From: Planctomycetota bacterium
GTDB taxonomy: Bacteria; Planctomycetota; Phycisphaerae; WQYP01
DNA: 15,807 bases
Reading direction: 5' to 3'
Assembly (NCBI GenBank): GCA_021785155.1
Contig: JAJYGE010000349.1
Coordinates: forward strand, 1-15,807
This document shows, piece by piece, positions 15,055-15,807 of this stretch. The stretch's first letter is position 1; every line of letters begins with the position of its first letter. The translations under genes and the position numbers were made by a program. The notes under the pieces were generated by a model that did no database searches, was not told the origin of the DNA, and saw nothing but the letters and a program-made list of their open reading frames with translations.

Positions 15055-15185
15055 TTCCCATTTGTCATGTAAGACCACTCGATCACGCAATGTCTTGGCC
15101 GGCAAGCGTTGTCCAATGTAAACGGCTGGCATGGCGGGCTATTTCTTGGCCCGAGCGGTATTGCATGTACACTACGGACGGTGAA

Positions 15186-15807
15186 TTACGCAAAGAGGCC
15201 CAACTGCCTTGGCCCGGGCCGACAGAATGACGCCGATGACATTGCCGGATAATGCGTTTGCAATCCGGCCCGTCGGGCGGAAAGCTCGAAGAGCGTTTCA
15301 AGCTGGTCGGCAAAAATTCCTTCCCCCTTCATACGCGTGGCAAAATTGGAATCATTGAGTTTGCCGCCCCGCATGGAGCGAATGCGATTGACGATTTTCT
15401 CCGCCCGGTCCGGCTTGTGTTCCCGCAGCCAATTTTGGAATAAATCCTTGACCGCATACGGCAGCCGCACCGGCGTATAGCCGGCGAATGTCGCCCCAGC
15501 CGCCGCGGCGGCCTTGAGAATATCCGGCATCTGTTCATCGGTTAAGCCCGGTATCACCGGTGCCACCAGCACGCCCGTTGGAATGCCGGCTTGTGACAGC
15601 GCGGTGATGGCCGCCAGCCGGCGCTTGGGCGAACTGGTGCGCGGCTCCATCATTGCGATCAATTCCGTTTGCAGCGTGGTAATGGAGATAAACACCGCCA
15701 CCGCATGATGTCGGGCCAATTCACTTAGCAGATCAATATCGCGGGTGATCAGATGGTTTTTGGTGATGATCGAAACCGGATTTTTGAATTCCGCCAGCAC
15801 TTCCAGA
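15186..15807 (-). CDS. PA0069/Rv2578c-like radical SAM protein, C-terminal part (runs off the window)
   Basis: About 206 residues of the C-terminal part are visible, and the frame stays open to the window edge (LEVLAEFKNPVSIITKNHLI). Recognisable stretches are ITKNHLITRDIDLL, VFISITTLQTELIAMMEPRT, GIPTGVLVAPVIPGLTD and the terminal RAGLQTHYPAMSSASFC, which together match the SPL-like radical SAM group. The CxxxCxxC iron-sulfur motif and the start lie beyond the window. The exact reaction of this group is not established. Its last 114 bases (15193-15306) are the right-hand copy of the direct repeat, and this copy is continuous with the rest of the gene, so the gene looks intact. It converges with the regulator, 131 bases away. 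Confidence 0.85.
   Translation of the reverse strand, partial: LEVLAEFKNPVSIITKNHLITRDIDLLSELARHHAVAVFISITTLQTELIAMMEPRTSSPKRRLAAITALSQAGIPTGVLVAPVIPGLTDEQMPDILKAAAAAGATFAGYTPVRLPYAVKDLFQNWLREHKPDRAEKIVNRIRSMRGGKLNDSNFATRMKGEGIFADQLETLFELSARRAGLQTHYPAMSSASFCRPGPRQLGLFA
15193..15306. repeat. Direct repeat, right copy (in the radical SAM 3' end)
   Basis: This is the partner of 1110-1223: 114 bases with 6 mismatches, mostly near the gene's 3' end. A central block is fully identical. Similarity stops at 15306/1223 on one side and near the stop codon on the other, so the repeated unit covers about the last 38 codons only. Confidence 0.9.

Larger units (their letters stand above)
1110..15306. mobile_element. 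Putative ~14-kb genomic island bounded by 114-bp direct repeats
   Basis: The polysaccharide cluster and its regulator lie exactly between two same-orientation copies of the 3' end of a radical SAM gene (1110-1223 and 15193-15306, about 95% identical). The right copy is in frame with the continuing gene and the left copy is an orphan. The same layout is left by islands that integrate into the 3' end of a gene and restore it. The repeat is much longer than a typical recombinase core, although it contains a 38-base identical central block. No integrase, transposase or recombination directionality gene is present between the repeats. An origin by duplication or by homologous recombination with a related locus is therefore equally possible. 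The boundaries are clear but the mechanism is not. Confidence 0.45.

Noticed and set aside
1..15807. CRISPR array, tRNA or rRNA genes, integrase or transposase genes.
   Set aside because: No regularly spaced repeats, no cloverleaf or rRNA-like stretch and no recombinase motifs were seen on either strand.

Overview
This is a bacterial window, most likely from the Planctomycetota (Phycisphaerae-like); Verrucomicrobiota or Lentisphaerota are less likely. The grounds are the combination of two PEP-CTERM proteins ending in a GRRR-type basic tail, a pseudopilin with a C-terminal RHG...FDGH motif, an esterase fused to an SMP-30-like propeller, and a XylR-type AraC regulator. This is inferred from gene content, not from a phylogenetic marker.

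Layout. (1) Positions 1-1095, plus strand side: a ~183-bp imperfect palindrome, then two overlapping truncated genes (C-terminal half of an AAA_21-type ATPase and C-terminal half of a DUF4276-like protein), which look like the remains of a defence-type gene pair. (2) 1110-1223: a 114-bp orphan copy of the 3' end of a radical SAM gene. (3) 1246-13312, minus strand: a seven-gene polysaccharide-utilisation cluster. In transcription order these are a PEP-CTERM protein, a pseudopilin, a second PEP-CTERM protein, a clan GH-A-like glycosidase with a jelly-roll domain, a two-domain secreted protein, a Tat-exported GH2 beta-mannosidase-like enzyme, and an esterase/SMP-30-like fusion. (4) 13885-15054, plus strand: a divergent XylR-like AraC regulator preceded by repeats that look like operators. 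(5) 15186-15807, minus strand: the C-terminal part of a PA0069/Rv2578c-like radical SAM gene running off the window.

How the genes may work together (inference). The regulator would sense a sugar through its periplasmic-binding-protein-like domain and control the divergent cluster. The GH-A and GH2 enzymes and the esterase would deacylate and cut a hemicellulose such as a decorated mannan. The PEP-CTERM proteins and the jelly-roll proteins would bind the polymer at or outside the cell surface, and the pseudopilin may belong to a surface or export structure expressed with them. No transporter or exosortase lies in the window.

The most notable structure is at the locus scale. The whole cluster plus its regulator, about 14 kb, sits between two direct copies of the last ~38 codons of the radical SAM gene. 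The copy at 15193-15306 is part of the continuous gene and the copy at 1110-1223 is an orphan. This is the arrangement left when an island inserts in, or duplicates, the 3' end of a gene. Inside the cluster a jelly-roll domain has been copied between two adjacent genes, and the recipient gene's front half resembles a PEP-CTERM protein encoded 6 kb away, so the cluster appears to be diversifying by domain shuffling.
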